Part shown: positions 37,221 to 46,424 of the stretch, piece after piece
Numbering within the stretch: the stretch's first letter is position 1
Layout: each line of letters begins with the position of its first letter
Source: Prostheceraeus crozeri
Taxonomy: Eukaryota > Platyhelminthes > Polycladida > Euryleptidae
NCBI GenBank assembly: GCA_907163375.1
Contig: CAJQUW010006143.1
Coordinates: forward strand, 1-64,000
Reading direction: 5' to 3'
Length of the DNA: 64,000 nt
The notes under the pieces: generated by a model
What the model saw: only the letters and a program-made list of their open reading frames with translations
What the model was told of the DNA's origin: nothing
Databases searched by the model: none
Made by a program: the position numbers and the translations under genes

Positions 37221-38387
37221 ATGGCAAATGACAAGAACCGAAAATTCCACATCAAAATGTGTGTGTGCGGTCGAATAAATCGCAGTGCGGACGCCAAGGC
37301 GCATGTTAAGAAGGCGGGCACTGACCACATGATTATCCTGAATAGGGTTGCGTGTGTAAAGTGTAGAGTGTTGAAGGGTGATGATGATGAGGCGCGTTTT
37401 TACAGAGTGCATGCTGACTGTAGTGGAGGTTTGGTGAATGACTTGCGATTCACGCAGTTGATTGTTGAAGAGAGGGAGCGAATGTTGGCGATAGAGCGAG
37501 ACGGCAAGGTGGAGAATGTTGTTGAGAATGATGAGTTGGCGAGAGCAGTTGCTTCGTTGGAGGTTGAGATTGAGCGAAAGAGAGTGCTTGATAGTGATGA
37601 TGAGGATGATGTGGATTTAGATAGGGAGCGTGTGAGGAATCGTGTGAGGAAGTTGAGCTCTTCGTCGTCGGAGGTGTCAAACATTGTCATCACCGACCCC
37701 CCGCAGAGCTCATCTTCCCCAAAAGTGAAGAGTGGTGGGATTCGTATGCAGTCGGCGAGGTGGTTGAAGGATGAAGAGAAGAAGCATGTATCGCAGCAGA
37801 TGGCGCATGATTTGTTGGTAAATAAGTATGAGAGTTTGAAGAAGGTGAAGGATGAAGTCGTGAAGGAGTTGGATGAGTTGAAAAAGAAGGAACTGAAGTC
37901 GAAGGAGGTAGCGGATGAGAATATTCGAATGAGGCGTAGTGTGACTGATTTGAAGAATAAGACGCGAGAGTTGGAAGAGAAGAATGATGACTGTGAGAAG
38001 AGGGCGAGTGCTGCGGAGAGAATAATGAGAGATGCAGAAGCGAAGTTTGAGGAGATGATGAAGGAGATGAGTGTGTTGAGAGCGAGGAATGTTGAGTTGG
38101 AGAGGACTGTGCCTCGGCGGGGTGATGAGAGGCAGGCGTTTGAGAAGTTGGAGCGCATGAGGGATGAGTGGAATCGTGTGAATGAGGATCGTTTGTTTGA
38201 GTTTCACATCCCTATTCGGGATAATCATTTGGACGGTGAAGTACTTGTCAACCGTAGTCTCGACGAGTCAATTATTTGCTATAATGGCCATCCGACCAAG
38301 AAATGTCTGCATGCCACCCTGAGAATGCGCGGCCATATCCACAAATTTTCTGTTAGGAAGCGCGCGAGACTACCTAAGGATGGCTAA
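37221..38387 (+). CDS. Polinton early-side coiled-coil protein with N-terminal Cys/His cluster, unknown function
   Basis: The 388-residue frame starts at the first ATG after the candidate leader intron. Residues 14-67 hold a probable zinc-binding cluster (C14, C16, H28, H36, C45, C48, H64, C67). Residues 95-140 are rich in Asp and Glu, 146-166 are Ser-rich, and 182-325 form a long charged coiled coil rich in Lys and Glu heptads. A short C-terminal domain (330-388) is rich in Cys, His and basic residues. Codon use favours GAG, AAG and TTG, more G-rich than the other genes of the element. No member of the usual Polinton set (integrase, ATPase, capsid) fits. A role in DNA binding or assembly is only a guess. 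A candidate 3' intron follows the stop codon. Confidence 0.75.
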   Translation: MANDKNRKFHIKMCVCGRINRSADAKAHVKKAGTDHMIILNRVACVKCRVLKGDDDEARFYRVHADCSGGLVNDLRFTQLIVEERERMLAIERDGKVENVVENDELARAVASLEVEIERKRVLDSDDEDDVDLDRERVRNRVRKLSSSSSEVSNIVITDPPQSSSSPKVKSGGIRMQSARWLKDEEKKHVSQQMAHDLLVNKYESLKKVKDEVVKELDELKKKELKSKEVADENIRMRRSVTDLKNKTRELEEKNDDCEKRASAAERIMRDAEAKFEEMMKEMSVLRARNVELERTVPRRGDERQAFEKLERMRDEWNRVNEDRLFEFHIPIRDNHLDGEVLVNRSLDESIICYNGHPTKKCLHATLRMRGHIHKFSVRKRARLPKDG

Positions 38388-38391
38388 CTTG

Positions 38392-38451
38392 GTAAGTGAA
38401 AAGTAAATAAGATAGTATATCCTATTCTAATACATATCATTTTCATTGCAG
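38392..38451 (+). other. Candidate 60-bp intron after the stop codon of the coiled-coil gene
   Basis: GTAAGT at 38,392 and TTTTCATTGCAG ending at 38,451 form a short consensus intron, five bases past the stop codon. It is AT-rich compared with the sequences on both sides. Confidence 0.5.
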
Positions 38452-38520
38452 ATCTTTGCCCGCCTTCACCACCCCATCACGTTACTCCCGAGAACGAACC
38501 ATCGGCTCTCTTAAGGGCCA

Positions 38521-38582
38521 CCTAGGGGCAAGACATGATAGAACCTCCACGCGGTTTGCCCTAGGCAGTCTTCGGACTGGCG
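38521..38582 (+). other. RNA-fold candidate in the 3' region of the coiled-coil gene
   Basis: CCTAGGGGCA near 38,522 can pair with TGCCCTAGG near 38,559, with one bulge. It is directly followed by CAGTC-TTCG-GACTG, a perfect UUCG-capped hairpin. It may be a 3'-UTR structure. From here to 38,966 no further gene was recognised; the minus-strand 97-codon frame there shows no family signal. Confidence 0.45.
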
Positions 38583-38966
38583 AATACTATCATTAAGTTG
38601 AATCTGCTATCAGTCAACTTGAACGTTGCAAATGAAGTTCTGTGTAATACTTCCTTTCGACGGGCGTTCCTGTAAAGGGCGGCGGTGAAACCCGTAGCTA
38701 TGTATACCGCAAGGGACATTCGGCAATGGTCAATCTTGTTTAACCTCTCTGCGTCATGTTTGCAAGTGATTGCCTCTGTCTCAACGTAGTATGCATTCGC
38801 GCGAGGGTGACATTTAGCCAACTGTCGAAGGTTGCCTAAAACTTTCCATTGCATACGTTATGAGAACCATGAGTTCTACCTGTCTCTATCAATGAGACGA
38901 ATTGATGAATGGAATGAAATGGGAGGACACTCACGCGCCACATGAAACATAATACACGTCTCTTTT

Positions 38967-39586
38967 CCGTAGTCTAACAAGCTCTTTACACATGGATCGC
39001 AGTCGATTGCTATCCCTGTATCAGAAGTGTAAGCTATCTTAATTTTATTTAACACTATTTCATCTACCATCATCGCCCATATGAAATGTTTTAAGATTTA
39101 CAAGTTAGACTAAGCGTGCTACTATTTCCAAATGAAAAAGTATACATGGTTAAATCATCCACTTAATCCCATCCGTAGTCTAACAAGCTCTTTACACATG
39201 GATCGCAGTCGATTGCTATCCCTGTATCAGAAGTGTAAGCTATCTTAATTTTATTTAACACTATTTCAACTACCATCATCGCCCATATGAAATGTTATAA
39301 GATTTACAAGTTAGACTAAGCGTGCTACTATTTCCAAATGAAAAAAGTATACATGGTTAAATCATTCACTTAAGCCCATCCGTAGTCTAACAAGCTCTTT
39401 ACACATGGATCGCAGTCGATTGCTATCCCTGTATCAGAAGTGTAAGCCATCTTAATTTTATTTAACACTATTTCAACTACCATCATCGCCCATATGAAAT
39501 GTTATAAGATTTACAAGTTAGACTAAGCGTGCTACTATTTCCAAATGAAAAAGTATACATGGTTGAATCATCCACTGAAGCCCCAT
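38967..39586. repeat. Three tandem copies of a 206-bp repeat inside the Polinton
   Basis: Units begin at 38,967, 39,173 and 39,380 (each CCGTAGTCTAACAAGC) and are nearly identical apart from a few substitutions and one-base indels. They are non-coding. They lie downstream of both the plus-strand coiled-coil gene and the small minus-strand genes, in the gap between convergent units. A role in replication or termination is possible but not shown. Confidence 0.93.
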
Positions 39587-39633
39587 TCAAGTAAGTCAGT
39601 ATGAAAGCAAAGATGATACGAAATAAAAATTTA

Positions 39634-39774
39634 TTATGGCATGTATTTCAAAAGGTCTTCATCGTCAATATCGTCCCAGAGTCTGGCTTCACATAGATAA
39701 CAAAAACAGTTCACTTGCTTTAATCGTTCTTCTACTGCGAGCCTCACTTTGTCGATATACTCCCACTCCGCCAT
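39634..39774 (-). CDS. 46-residue acidic protein with a Cys cluster, unknown
   Basis: A short frame runs from the ATG at 39,774 to the stop at 39,634. It reads as a helical acidic protein with a central CFCYLC cluster and an acidic tail (DDIDDEDLL). It starts 24 bp downstream of the stop of the 93-residue gene on the same strand and has AATAAA-like sequence directly after its stop. Packing and composition suggest that it is real, but nothing like it was recognised. Confidence 0.45.
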   Translation of the reverse strand: MAEWEYIDKVRLAVEERLKQVNCFCYLCEARLWDDIDDEDLLKYMP

Positions 39775-39798
39775 AGTTCGTGGCTGGGAGTTAGGGGT

Positions 39799-40080
39799 TT
39801 ACCATTCCCATAATTGGTGGAGGAATTTGGTGCTAGTGATCTCCATCACATCATCAGTATCAAACTGGAGATACTTCCACCTCACGCCTGTTAAGTCGGG
39901 ACACTCCTTGTCACATACACTCTCTTCGTCGTCCGCTGGTAATGACAACTTTCTGATATTGTCCAGTCGGTACACCTTCTCTACCTTCCCCTTCGTTGGA
40001 GCGTTTGGTGCAACGAGCGCCTTTGGTGTTGAGCATGGAGAAGAGAATTTTGTGTTTGGTGTTGTCGGAGGACTTGTCAT
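39799..40080 (-). CDS. 93-residue Polinton protein, unknown
   Basis: The ATG at 40,080 follows TATTCACAG, a possible splice acceptor, and a TATA-like sequence about 100 bp upstream. The protein has a Pro/Thr/Ser-rich N-terminus (residues 1-30) and an acidic C-terminal half with one Cys pair (CDKEC). It shares a compact intergenic promoter region with the divergent zinc-finger/polymerase unit. No family was recognised. Confidence 0.5.
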   Translation of the reverse strand: MTSPPTTPNTKFSSPCSTPKALVAPNAPTKGKVEKVYRLDNIRKLSLPADDEESVCDKECPDLTGVRWKYLQFDTDDVMEITSTKFLHQLWEW

Positions 40081-40125
40081 GTTGACTGTGAATAATAACT
40101 TTGAAATGTTTTCTAATTCTTAAGT

Positions 40126-40200
40126 ATCAACAAGCAACCAATCAGAATGAACAGCCAATGAATGATGAATATGAAAGTATATATGTAAAGTGACATTCGT
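40126..40200. promoter_or_regulatory. Divergent promoter between the small minus-strand genes and the polymerase unit
   Basis: Two CCAAT motifs (40,138 and 40,155) and a symmetrical TATA-like core (AAGTATATATG, 40,176-40,186) lie between genes transcribed in opposite directions. The core can be read as a TATA box on either strand. Downstream on the plus strand, GTAAGT at 40,358 directly after an ATG, with TCTCTTTCAG ending at 40,544, forms a candidate intron. The minus-strand structural unit starts in the same way at 51,386. Confidence 0.55.
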
Positions 40201-40510
40201 GTCATTTCACTCTGTCTTTGTGACATATAAGTGAAGTGTTCTCTGGCGAATTCTATATTTGAGGCGTACAAGTGAACTGCTCTCTCGTGAATTCCAAATT
40301 TGAGTGAAGTCTCTATCTTGTTGAAGTATCAACCTTAAACTTGATTTCGTTGAAATGGTAAGTTGAAAATTTCTTCACTCATCTCCCTCAAACGTGTGGC
40401 TAATAGCATCTTCCTCAATTTCAAGCATAAACTTCATCACCAACGCCCTCCCTTCTCGAGGAAAGTTTAGAGTTGTTGAGTCAAAGTAGGTTGTAACAAT
40501 ACACTGAGAC

Positions 40511-41101
40511 TTGAACAGAGATGATAGAATGATTTCTCTTTCAGGTGATGTGAGTTCCAGCTCAGGACTCTCGCGACAAGGCAACGAGTGGGAATGTGCC
40601 GACTGCGGACATATGTTTACAAGGAAGCACAGTCTCCTTCGACACATCAAACAACGTGTGTGTCAACGCAAAGCGGCGTCAATCTCCGGAGGTGAAGTTG
40701 ATTCTGACGATGACATCTCCTTTCCTTGCGATTTGTGCCCTCTTTCTTTTGATAGTCACTTTCAGCGATCTTCGCACAGACTTCAACACACGCATGCAAA
40801 TGATCACTACACCAACGGTACCTCTACCATCTCCCTCATTAATGTTTCACATAATAATTTAGTACGCGACTACTGCATGGAGTCCAATACTCAAATAGTA
40901 GATTTTCCTGAGTGGCTCCTTCAAAATTCTAACATTATCGAAGCGCTCTTCAACAATTTAGACAATTTTAGAATGAAGGCGCTCATCTACCTTAAACTAA
41001 AATATATTAAGATAGATTTTCAAACGGGTCAAGTGACGGAGAGAATACAGTTTCATGTTCCTTCCTCTTCCGCAACCGAAGTTGTAGACTGCGAGTCTTA
41101 G
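40511..41101 (+). CDS. C2H2 zinc-finger ORF upstream of Polinton DNA polymerase B
   Basis: Two C2H2 fingers are visible: CADCGHMF...H-x4-C type, and CDLCPLSF with H-x3/5-H spacing. A helical segment follows (LKLKYIKIDFQTGQVTERIQ) that is also present upstream of the second polymerase at 60,945. The open frame can be read from a TTG at 40,511; the first ATG is at 40,529. It sits immediately before the polymerase frame. In several Polintons a zinc-finger region precedes the polymerase, so this is probably an N-terminal part or partner of the replication protein. Confidence 0.7.
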   Translation: MNRDDRMISLSGDVSSSSGLSRQGNEWECADCGHMFTRKHSLLRHIKQRVCQRKAASISGGEVDSDDDISFPCDLCPLSFDSHFQRSSHRLQHTHANDHYTNGTSTISLINVSHNNLVRDYCMESNTQIVDFPEWLLQNSNIIEALFNNLDNFRMKALIYLKLKYIKIDFQTGQVTERIQFHVPSSSATEVVDCES

Positions 41102-41179
41102 CTAAATTTTCACATTCAATGTTTAAAATCAAATGTAGATAAATTCAATCAACGCGACAGCGCTCTCATTTTTGATGGT

Positions 41180-44100
41180 GTGGACTCAGCCATATTCAAA
41201 ATTTCCCTATTAGAAAATCATGCAGCTCGAGGCACATTTAAACTACCAAAAACGTTGTATAATAAGAAAGCTGTCATCAATGTCGATTGTAAATCACAGT
41301 GTTTCAAATATGCAGTCCTATCCATCCTTCACTATAATGATATCAACGCGCATCGAGATCGCACCTATAGCTATAGACAGTGGGAGGATGAACTAGACTT
41401 TGAAGGTTGTGATAGTGACAACATGAAAATCAAAGATGTAGAAACGTTCGAGAAACATAATCAGATTAAAATTGTCGTTCACGTGTGGGAGAAGGGGTTG
41501 AAGGGTGCCCGCTATAATTCACGTTCAACTTGTTATGAACGTGTAGTCAACCTCTTATTAGTAAAACAAGATGATAGCGAGGAATGGCACTACTGTGGTA
41601 TTCCCAAAATCTCTCGCTTGTACACTCACTTGGGGCACTCTAAAAGAGGTGAACATTTTGTATGCGACCGCTGCATCCGCTCCTTTTGGAGTAAAGATAA
41701 ATTTGAAACTCACTATGAATGGTGCAAGCGAGGTAAATTACAAATGGAACGCATGCCCAAAAATAAAATGTTTTCACATAGGGATAATGGTGACGAATTA
41801 AGTCCCCTGCGTGTCATTTACACAGACATAGAATGCTACATTGATGATATCATCCACAAGCCAGCAGCCATATCCTGCTATGAAGTATGGCATGACCACT
41901 TTAGGAATAGACAAAACAAAATGCATACTTGGCAAGGTGAAGATTGTATTTTAAAATTTCTAGAATTTCTCGATAAAGCTGCTAAATTTCAACAATCATA
42001 TGATTCCCAATTGCAGCGTAAGTCACTACATATGTCAGATGAAGACAAACAGAAATTTGAAAGTTGCACATCGTGCCCTAAATGTCATAAAACGTTTGAT
42101 GACGATAAAATTAAGAAAGTGCGTGATCATGATCACATCACTGGAAAATTTAGAAACGCACTCTGCTCCAAATGTAACTTTTCACTTAGGTTGAGACGTC
42201 GTGTACTACCCGTCATTTTTCATAACTTTAAGGGCTATGACAGTCATATGCTCATAAAAGGAGAGTTGAGCCAGATGAAATCGTGGCAGTTTAATGTAAT
42301 AGCGCAAACGAGAGAAAAATTCATGGCAATGACAGCAAAAGTACCAGTAGATAAAACTAAAGAAAATAAGACAGTCTTCTTCGAAATAAAATTTTTAGAT
42401 TCATTCCAATTCATGTCAGCGTCACTAGCTTCTCTCGTTCGTAATCTCAAGTTTCTTCCCCATAGTCAAACTTTGAAGAAACACTATCCAAACTTAACGG
42501 ATGAAATAATCATTCGCAAAGGAGTCTTTCCTTATGCGTATTTTAGCTCAATGTCTAAACTAAATGAAACAACCCTTCCTTCCATTGACAAATTCCAAAA
42601 CGATTTGACGGGTGAAGATTGTCCAGTAGAAGATTATGAACATGCTCAAGAGGCATGGTTAAAATTTGAATGTAAAACGTTTGGCGATTATATGATCGCT
42701 TACTTAGAATTAGATGTCATTTTGCTGGCTGATGTCTTTCAGGAATTTCGACGAGTGGCATTAGAAGACAAATTAGATCCTGTCCACTTTGTCAGTCTAC
42801 CAGCCATGTCCTTTAAATCAGCCTTTAAAATGACTGGTGAGACCATTCATCTCTTACAAGACCCGGAGATGTATAATATATTTGAGCGCGGAATACGCGG
42901 TGGTCTCACATTTGTGAATAAACATCACATAAAATCTAAAACAGTAGGTAATGATCATATCCACCTAAAGTACTATGACCAAAATAATTTATATGGCAGT
43001 TCACTGTCTAAACCACTACCTCACTCCGAGTTTAGTTGGTTAAATCAAGATGAGCTTGCGTATTACTCCAACCCTTCAAACATTCTGAAGATTCCAGATG
43101 AAGGTGATTGGGGATATTATTTTGAAGTGGATTTGATTTATCCAAATAGTATTAAAAATAAAACTGCTGATTTCCCACTCGCACCTGAATCGAGTGAAGT
43201 GACTGAAGATATGTTTTCACCATTCATGTCACAATTTCATAATAACTTAACAGAGTGTGGACAGCCAAGGTACAAACCATGCCGCAAACTTTTTCTCACC
43301 CAATATGATAAGAAAAATTATCTCGTGCACTTCTGCATACTAAAATTCTATTTAGAAATGGGCATGCTTCTAAAGTCAGTTCACCGCATCATCAAATTTA
43401 GGCAGAAAGCCTTCCTCAAACCCTACATAGATAGTAACAGTCAAAAACGTGCACTCGCCCAAAATAATTTTGAAAAGGATTTTTATAAATATAAGAATAA
43501 CAGTCTTTTCGGAAAGACCATGGAGGATGTTAGAAAACGTATGAACTACAAACTAATCGTTGATGAACAAAAATATCACAAATTGACCTCATCACCTCTT
43601 TTCATTGATAGAGACATCATCGATGAGGATCTTGTAGGTGTTAAAATGATAGAATCAGAAGTCGAGTTGTGCAAACCCATCTATATTGGGCAAGCCGTTT
43701 TAGATTATTCCAAGATAATGTATCAACTCTTCTACAAAATATTAAAACCATGCCCTCTCGTAAAAGAGGTTCGCTTGCTGGGTGATGATACAGATAGTTT
43801 CTTTTTAGGAATTACCACTCAAAAAGATTTAAATTTTAATGAAGTAGGCAAGTCATTAGAAAAATATTTCGACACATCTAACTACAATCCCACTCATCCA
43901 CTCTATTCCATACAGAATGAAGCCAAACTTGGTTGTTTTAAGGATGAAACAGCAGGAAAGGAAATAGATGAAATGATTCTCCTCCGTCCTAAAATGTATT
44001 CCATGAAATTAAAAGAATGTGCAGATAGTATTAAGCGTGCTAAAGGTATATCAAAATCCATTGTTCACAAAATGAAACATCGGTCCTATAAGAAGGCCTA

Positions 44101-44323
44101 TAAAAATAAAACTATAACGTTTGTCAATATGGCAATCTTGAAATCTCAAGTTCATACTGTGAAAACGCACACGTTCAAGAAACGAGCGCTTTCAGCATGG
44201 GAGGATAAGAGGTGTTGGATAGGACATAACACATCTCTTCCACATGGACATCCTGACACAAACATACCTCCACCCAAAAGTATAAGACTCACGCTACCAC
44301 ATTCAGGAGATGTATTGACATAA
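41180..44323 (+). CDS. POLB: Protein-primed DNA polymerase, family B (Polinton POLB)
   Basis: The frame is 1,047 residues, normal for Polinton polymerases. Exonuclease motifs are YTDIE (D216, E218), FHNFKGYDSH (348-356) and YLELDVILLAD (508-518). Polymerase motif A is YDQNNLYG (599-606), motif B is KNNSLFGK (772-779), motif C is DDTDS (869-873), and LRPKMYSM follows near the C-terminus. A Cys-rich insert with DHDHITGKF (316-324) lies between exonuclease motifs I and II, as usual in this family. The enzyme copies the element using a terminal protein as primer. The N-terminal 210 residues resemble the pre-exonuclease region of the second polymerase in the window. The open frame begins at a GTG. 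The gene as a whole seems to have about one break. Confidence 0.95.
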   Translation: MDSAIFKISLLENHAARGTFKLPKTLYNKKAVINVDCKSQCFKYAVLSILHYNDINAHRDRTYSYRQWEDELDFEGCDSDNMKIKDVETFEKHNQIKIVVHVWEKGLKGARYNSRSTCYERVVNLLLVKQDDSEEWHYCGIPKISRLYTHLGHSKRGEHFVCDRCIRSFWSKDKFETHYEWCKRGKLQMERMPKNKMFSHRDNGDELSPLRVIYTDIECYIDDIIHKPAAISCYEVWHDHFRNRQNKMHTWQGEDCILKFLEFLDKAAKFQQSYDSQLQRKSLHMSDEDKQKFESCTSCPKCHKTFDDDKIKKVRDHDHITGKFRNALCSKCNFSLRLRRRVLPVIFHNFKGYDSHMLIKGELSQMKSWQFNVIAQTREKFMAMTAKVPVDKTKENKTVFFEIKFLDSFQFMSASLASLVRNLKFLPHSQTLKKHYPNLTDEIIIRKGVFPYAYFSSMSKLNETTLPSIDKFQNDLTGEDCPVEDYEHAQEAWLKFECKTFGDYMIAYLELDVILLADVFQEFRRVALEDKLDPVHFVSLPAMSFKSAFKMTGETIHLLQDPEMYNIFERGIRGGLTFVNKHHIKSKTVGNDHIHLKYYDQNNLYGSSLSKPLPHSEFSWLNQDELAYYSNPSNILKIPDEGDWGYYFEVDLIYPNSIKNKTADFPLAPESSEVTEDMFSPFMSQFHNNLTECGQPRYKPCRKLFLTQYDKKNYLVHFCILKFYLEMGMLLKSVHRIIKFRQKAFLKPYIDSNSQKRALAQNNFEKDFYKYKNNSLFGKTMEDVRKRMNYKLIVDEQKYHKLTSSPLFIDRDIIDEDLVGVKMIESEVELCKPIYIGQAVLDYSKIMYQLFYKILKPCPLVKEVRLLGDDTDSFFLGITTQKDLNFNEVGKSLEKYFDTSNYNPTHPLYSIQNEAKLGCFKDETAGKEIDEMILLRPKMYSMKLKECADSIKRAKGISKSIVHKMKHRSYKKAYKNKTITFVNMAILKSQVHTVKTHTFKKRALSAWEDKRCWIGHNTSLPHGHPDTNIPPPKSIRLTLPHSGDVLT

Positions 44324-44460
44324 TCAACTTTAACTCAGTATTTTGATGTTGCTTTTTGTAGATATACATGGTTGTTTTATGTATCGCATGAGATCGTTTC
44401 TTCCTTGTGAATATATGCCTACAGTCAGCCCATTCCCCCTTTATCTGTGAAAAGACTTTT

Positions 44461-45381
44461 TCATACACATATTTTTATTTCAATAAACATATCACAATGA
44501 CTTCCCTTTGTTTTCCGAAACACTAAAGTTACGAGGGATTTAGTATCTTTCACATGGATGCACTCTTGTAAACCATTGGTAATTTTGATAGCAATAGAGG
44601 GTATAGTTTGTTTGACGACGGGATGATAGAAAATAGATTGAAACATCTTCTCGACTATTCCATATGAAGCGTCTTTATCATGAATGAAATCACGTAAAAT
44701 GTATTCTTTTTTCTCACCAACAGAAATAGGAAGAATCAAATCACTTTGAATGTAAAGGTGCTGTTCATGTTTATCAAGTGTCATTGGTGTTTCTATACCA
44801 ATCGTATGCGCAGCAGTAAACACAGTTTGTAGCATTGAAAAACCAAAGAGTTTTTTCAAATTTTTACTCAATTGACATTGAATGTCATCACCCAGTCTCA
44901 GAACAACGCGTTGATTTTCAATTGAAAACGAAATGTGGTGTGTCTTTACATCATATTTACTTTTCATCACATGCTTCAACTTCTGTTGTATATAAGGATT
45001 TACTACATGAATGAAGCTTTCAACTGTATGATATAGACGCGGCATTATATTGATAGCAACTTTAGATTCTTCATAAGACTGGTAAATTTTCTTGATGCGA
45101 TCACCATAGATGTCCACCCACCATTCATCATTAACTGAATCAGCTGTAGTGTGATATTCATGAGAAGCATACACCAGACCGCTTCCAATAATAGGGGTTG
45201 GATGTCTTACAAAATGACGCAAGGTTGGAGAGAAATAAACTGTAAGTTTGTCATTATATTTCTGAATAACCAACTTATTTTTGTCCGCCATAATTTTCTC
45301 TCCATACTTCTTGCCCACAGTCTCATTCCATCGTTTTACTAACTCAATAAGTGATAAAGGTTGAACACCACGCTTTTTCAA
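44461..45381 (-). CDS. Polinton structural-type protein, 306 residues, C-terminal 'VPF/LHFR'-like domain
   Basis: This is the last gene of the minus-strand structural run; it starts at an ATG 21 bp after the preceding stop. The C-terminal half follows the pattern of a widespread Polinton protein family: a Y-x-x-SDL strand, a VGE/VGD turn, F-x-x-x-Y-H-P-V, then I-x-I-x-x-x-G-x-x and V-T-L-V-F-R-K at the end. Residues 1-110 are different and unassigned. These proteins are thought to be minor virion components, but their exact role is not settled. The 3' end faces the polymerase gene tail to tail, with poly(A)-like sequences on both strands in the 140-bp gap. Confidence 0.7.
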   Translation of the reverse strand: MKKRGVQPLSLIELVKRWNETVGKKYGEKIMADKNKLVIQKYNDKLTVYFSPTLRHFVRHPTPIIGSGLVYASHEYHTTADSVNDEWWVDIYGDRIKKIYQSYEESKVAINIMPRLYHTVESFIHVVNPYIQQKLKHVMKSKYDVKTHHISFSIENQRVVLRLGDDIQCQLSKNLKKLFGFSMLQTVFTAAHTIGIETPMTLDKHEQHLYIQSDLILPISVGEKKEYILRDFIHDKDASYGIVEKMFQSIFYHPVVKQTIPSIAIKITNGLQECIHVKDTKSLVTLVFRKTKGSHCDMFIEIKICV

Positions 45382-45401
45382 AATGATGCGTTCTTCGCAT
45401 T

Positions 45402-46043
45402 CTACAACATCTTCATCAAATATTTTAAATTTATAATGAAATTTGTTGATTCGATTTGAATAAACTTTTTTAACATTTGCAGTAGCAATTGACGTCGATG
45501 GCCAAAACCCAGATGTGGATAGAATTCATTATCCAACCTCAGTGTAAGACCTTTAGTAAAAGAATGAAAGCGAAGGAACTGTCTCCCACTCCAATGATAG
45601 ATAGTAAACTCATAAACTTTCTGATCCTTATTCTTCATGATGGAAGTATTACCACTATTGAACGCCTTAATAATTTTCTCATTCCCAAATGGACCATAAT
45701 AATCTGATTTTATCTGAATCCATTCATAGTTCCACTTTCCATCTGACGTTAAATTGTATGGGAACTGGAATGCATTTTTCATCGTTATTCCATCATGGGT
45801 GCGAGGAGTCAATATCATTTCTTCCAAATCATTCACATTCTGAATATTGCTATCATAGCAAATACTAGAAACGCCAACCTCCCATTCACCTTCTAAATGT
45901 AGTGGGCGATTTAATTCTACTCGATAGTCTGATGGTTTATTTTTGGGAAATTTATTCATAGAAGCATTACTGGGCAAGTAGATTAGAAACGAGTCCTTAT
46001 TTTCACTTTCCATATTATTCACATTGGAAAAATATATTAGCAT
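45402..46043 (-). CDS. Polinton protein with N-terminal 'LPSNAS...GEWEVG' domain
   Basis: The open frame starts at 46,043. The likely start is an internal ATG near 46,013, giving MESENKDSF, because the paralogue at 47,450 begins at that alignment point. The N-terminus reads IYLPSNASMNKFPKNKP followed by LHLEGEWEVGVSS, the signature of a common Polinton protein family. It lies 9 bp from the upstream gene and about 20 bp from the downstream one, so the run is tightly packed. It is probably a minor structural or assembly protein. Confidence 0.7.
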   Translation of the reverse strand: MLIYFSNVNNMESENKDSFLIYLPSNASMNKFPKNKPSDYRVELNRPLHLEGEWEVGVSSICYDSNIQNVNDLEEMILTPRTHDGITMKNAFQFPYNLTSDGKWNYEWIQIKSDYYGPFGNEKIIKAFNSGNTSIMKNKDQKVYEFTIYHWSGRQFLRFHSFTKGLTLRLDNEFYPHLGFGHRRQLLLQMLKKFIQIESTNFIINLKYLMKML

Positions 46044-46052
46044 ACTTTTGCA

Positions 46053-46418
46053 TTAACTCTTCATTCGGAAATGGAGTGTGATACTTGTCACAGCATCTTT
46101 ATGAAAAGGAATCAACGCACCAGCATCGTCATAAATGGCAATATCAATTTGTGGGATGTAGTTTGATTTCAGCTTTGTATAATGCACTTTCTTGAAAGTA
46201 TGCTCAGATAAAATACTGCAGCTTTTTGGCTGGTATGGTATCATTGCTAGCAATGGAGCCTCAACATCTCCCACACGTACATCTTCACCAATATTGGAAT
46301 ATATCTGAAAATAGTTAATACGACGCGATAGTGACATGTCTGCGCTAGCTTTGGTTACAGTACCACTTTTAAAGATATTTTGATCAAAACCCAAAATGTC
46401 CATTAGAGTTTTATCCAT
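46053..46418 (-). CDS. Polinton protein, 121 residues, 'YSNI-VGD-APLL-ITLHFR' domain
   Basis: A short stand-alone gene matching the C-terminal domain that, in many Polintons, is fused to the LPSN-type domain. It shows FQIYSNIGEDVRVGDVEAPLL, then HYTKL, IDIAIYDDAGALIPF and ITLHFR at the end. The start at 46,418 is 6 bp from the upstream stop. Here the N-terminal and C-terminal domain types are found in separate small genes, an unusual partition of the family. Confidence 0.75.
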   Translation of the reverse strand: MDKTLMDILGFDQNIFKSGTVTKASADMSLSRRINYFQIYSNIGEDVRVGDVEAPLLAMIPYQPKSCSILSEHTFKKVHYTKLKSNYIPQIDIAIYDDAGALIPFHKDAVTSITLHFRMKS

Positions 46419-46424
46419 AATTAG

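Noticed and set aside
37400-38228. Long minus-strand frames of 252, 172 and 76 codons
   Set aside because: They are shadows of the 388-codon plus-strand gene, caused by its GAG/AAG/TTG-rich codons, and are Ser/Leu/His-rich without family signal.
38561-39073. Minus-strand frames of 97 and 65 codons
   Set aside because: No family signal. One lies partly over RNA-fold and tandem-repeat sequence, and composition is not coding-like.
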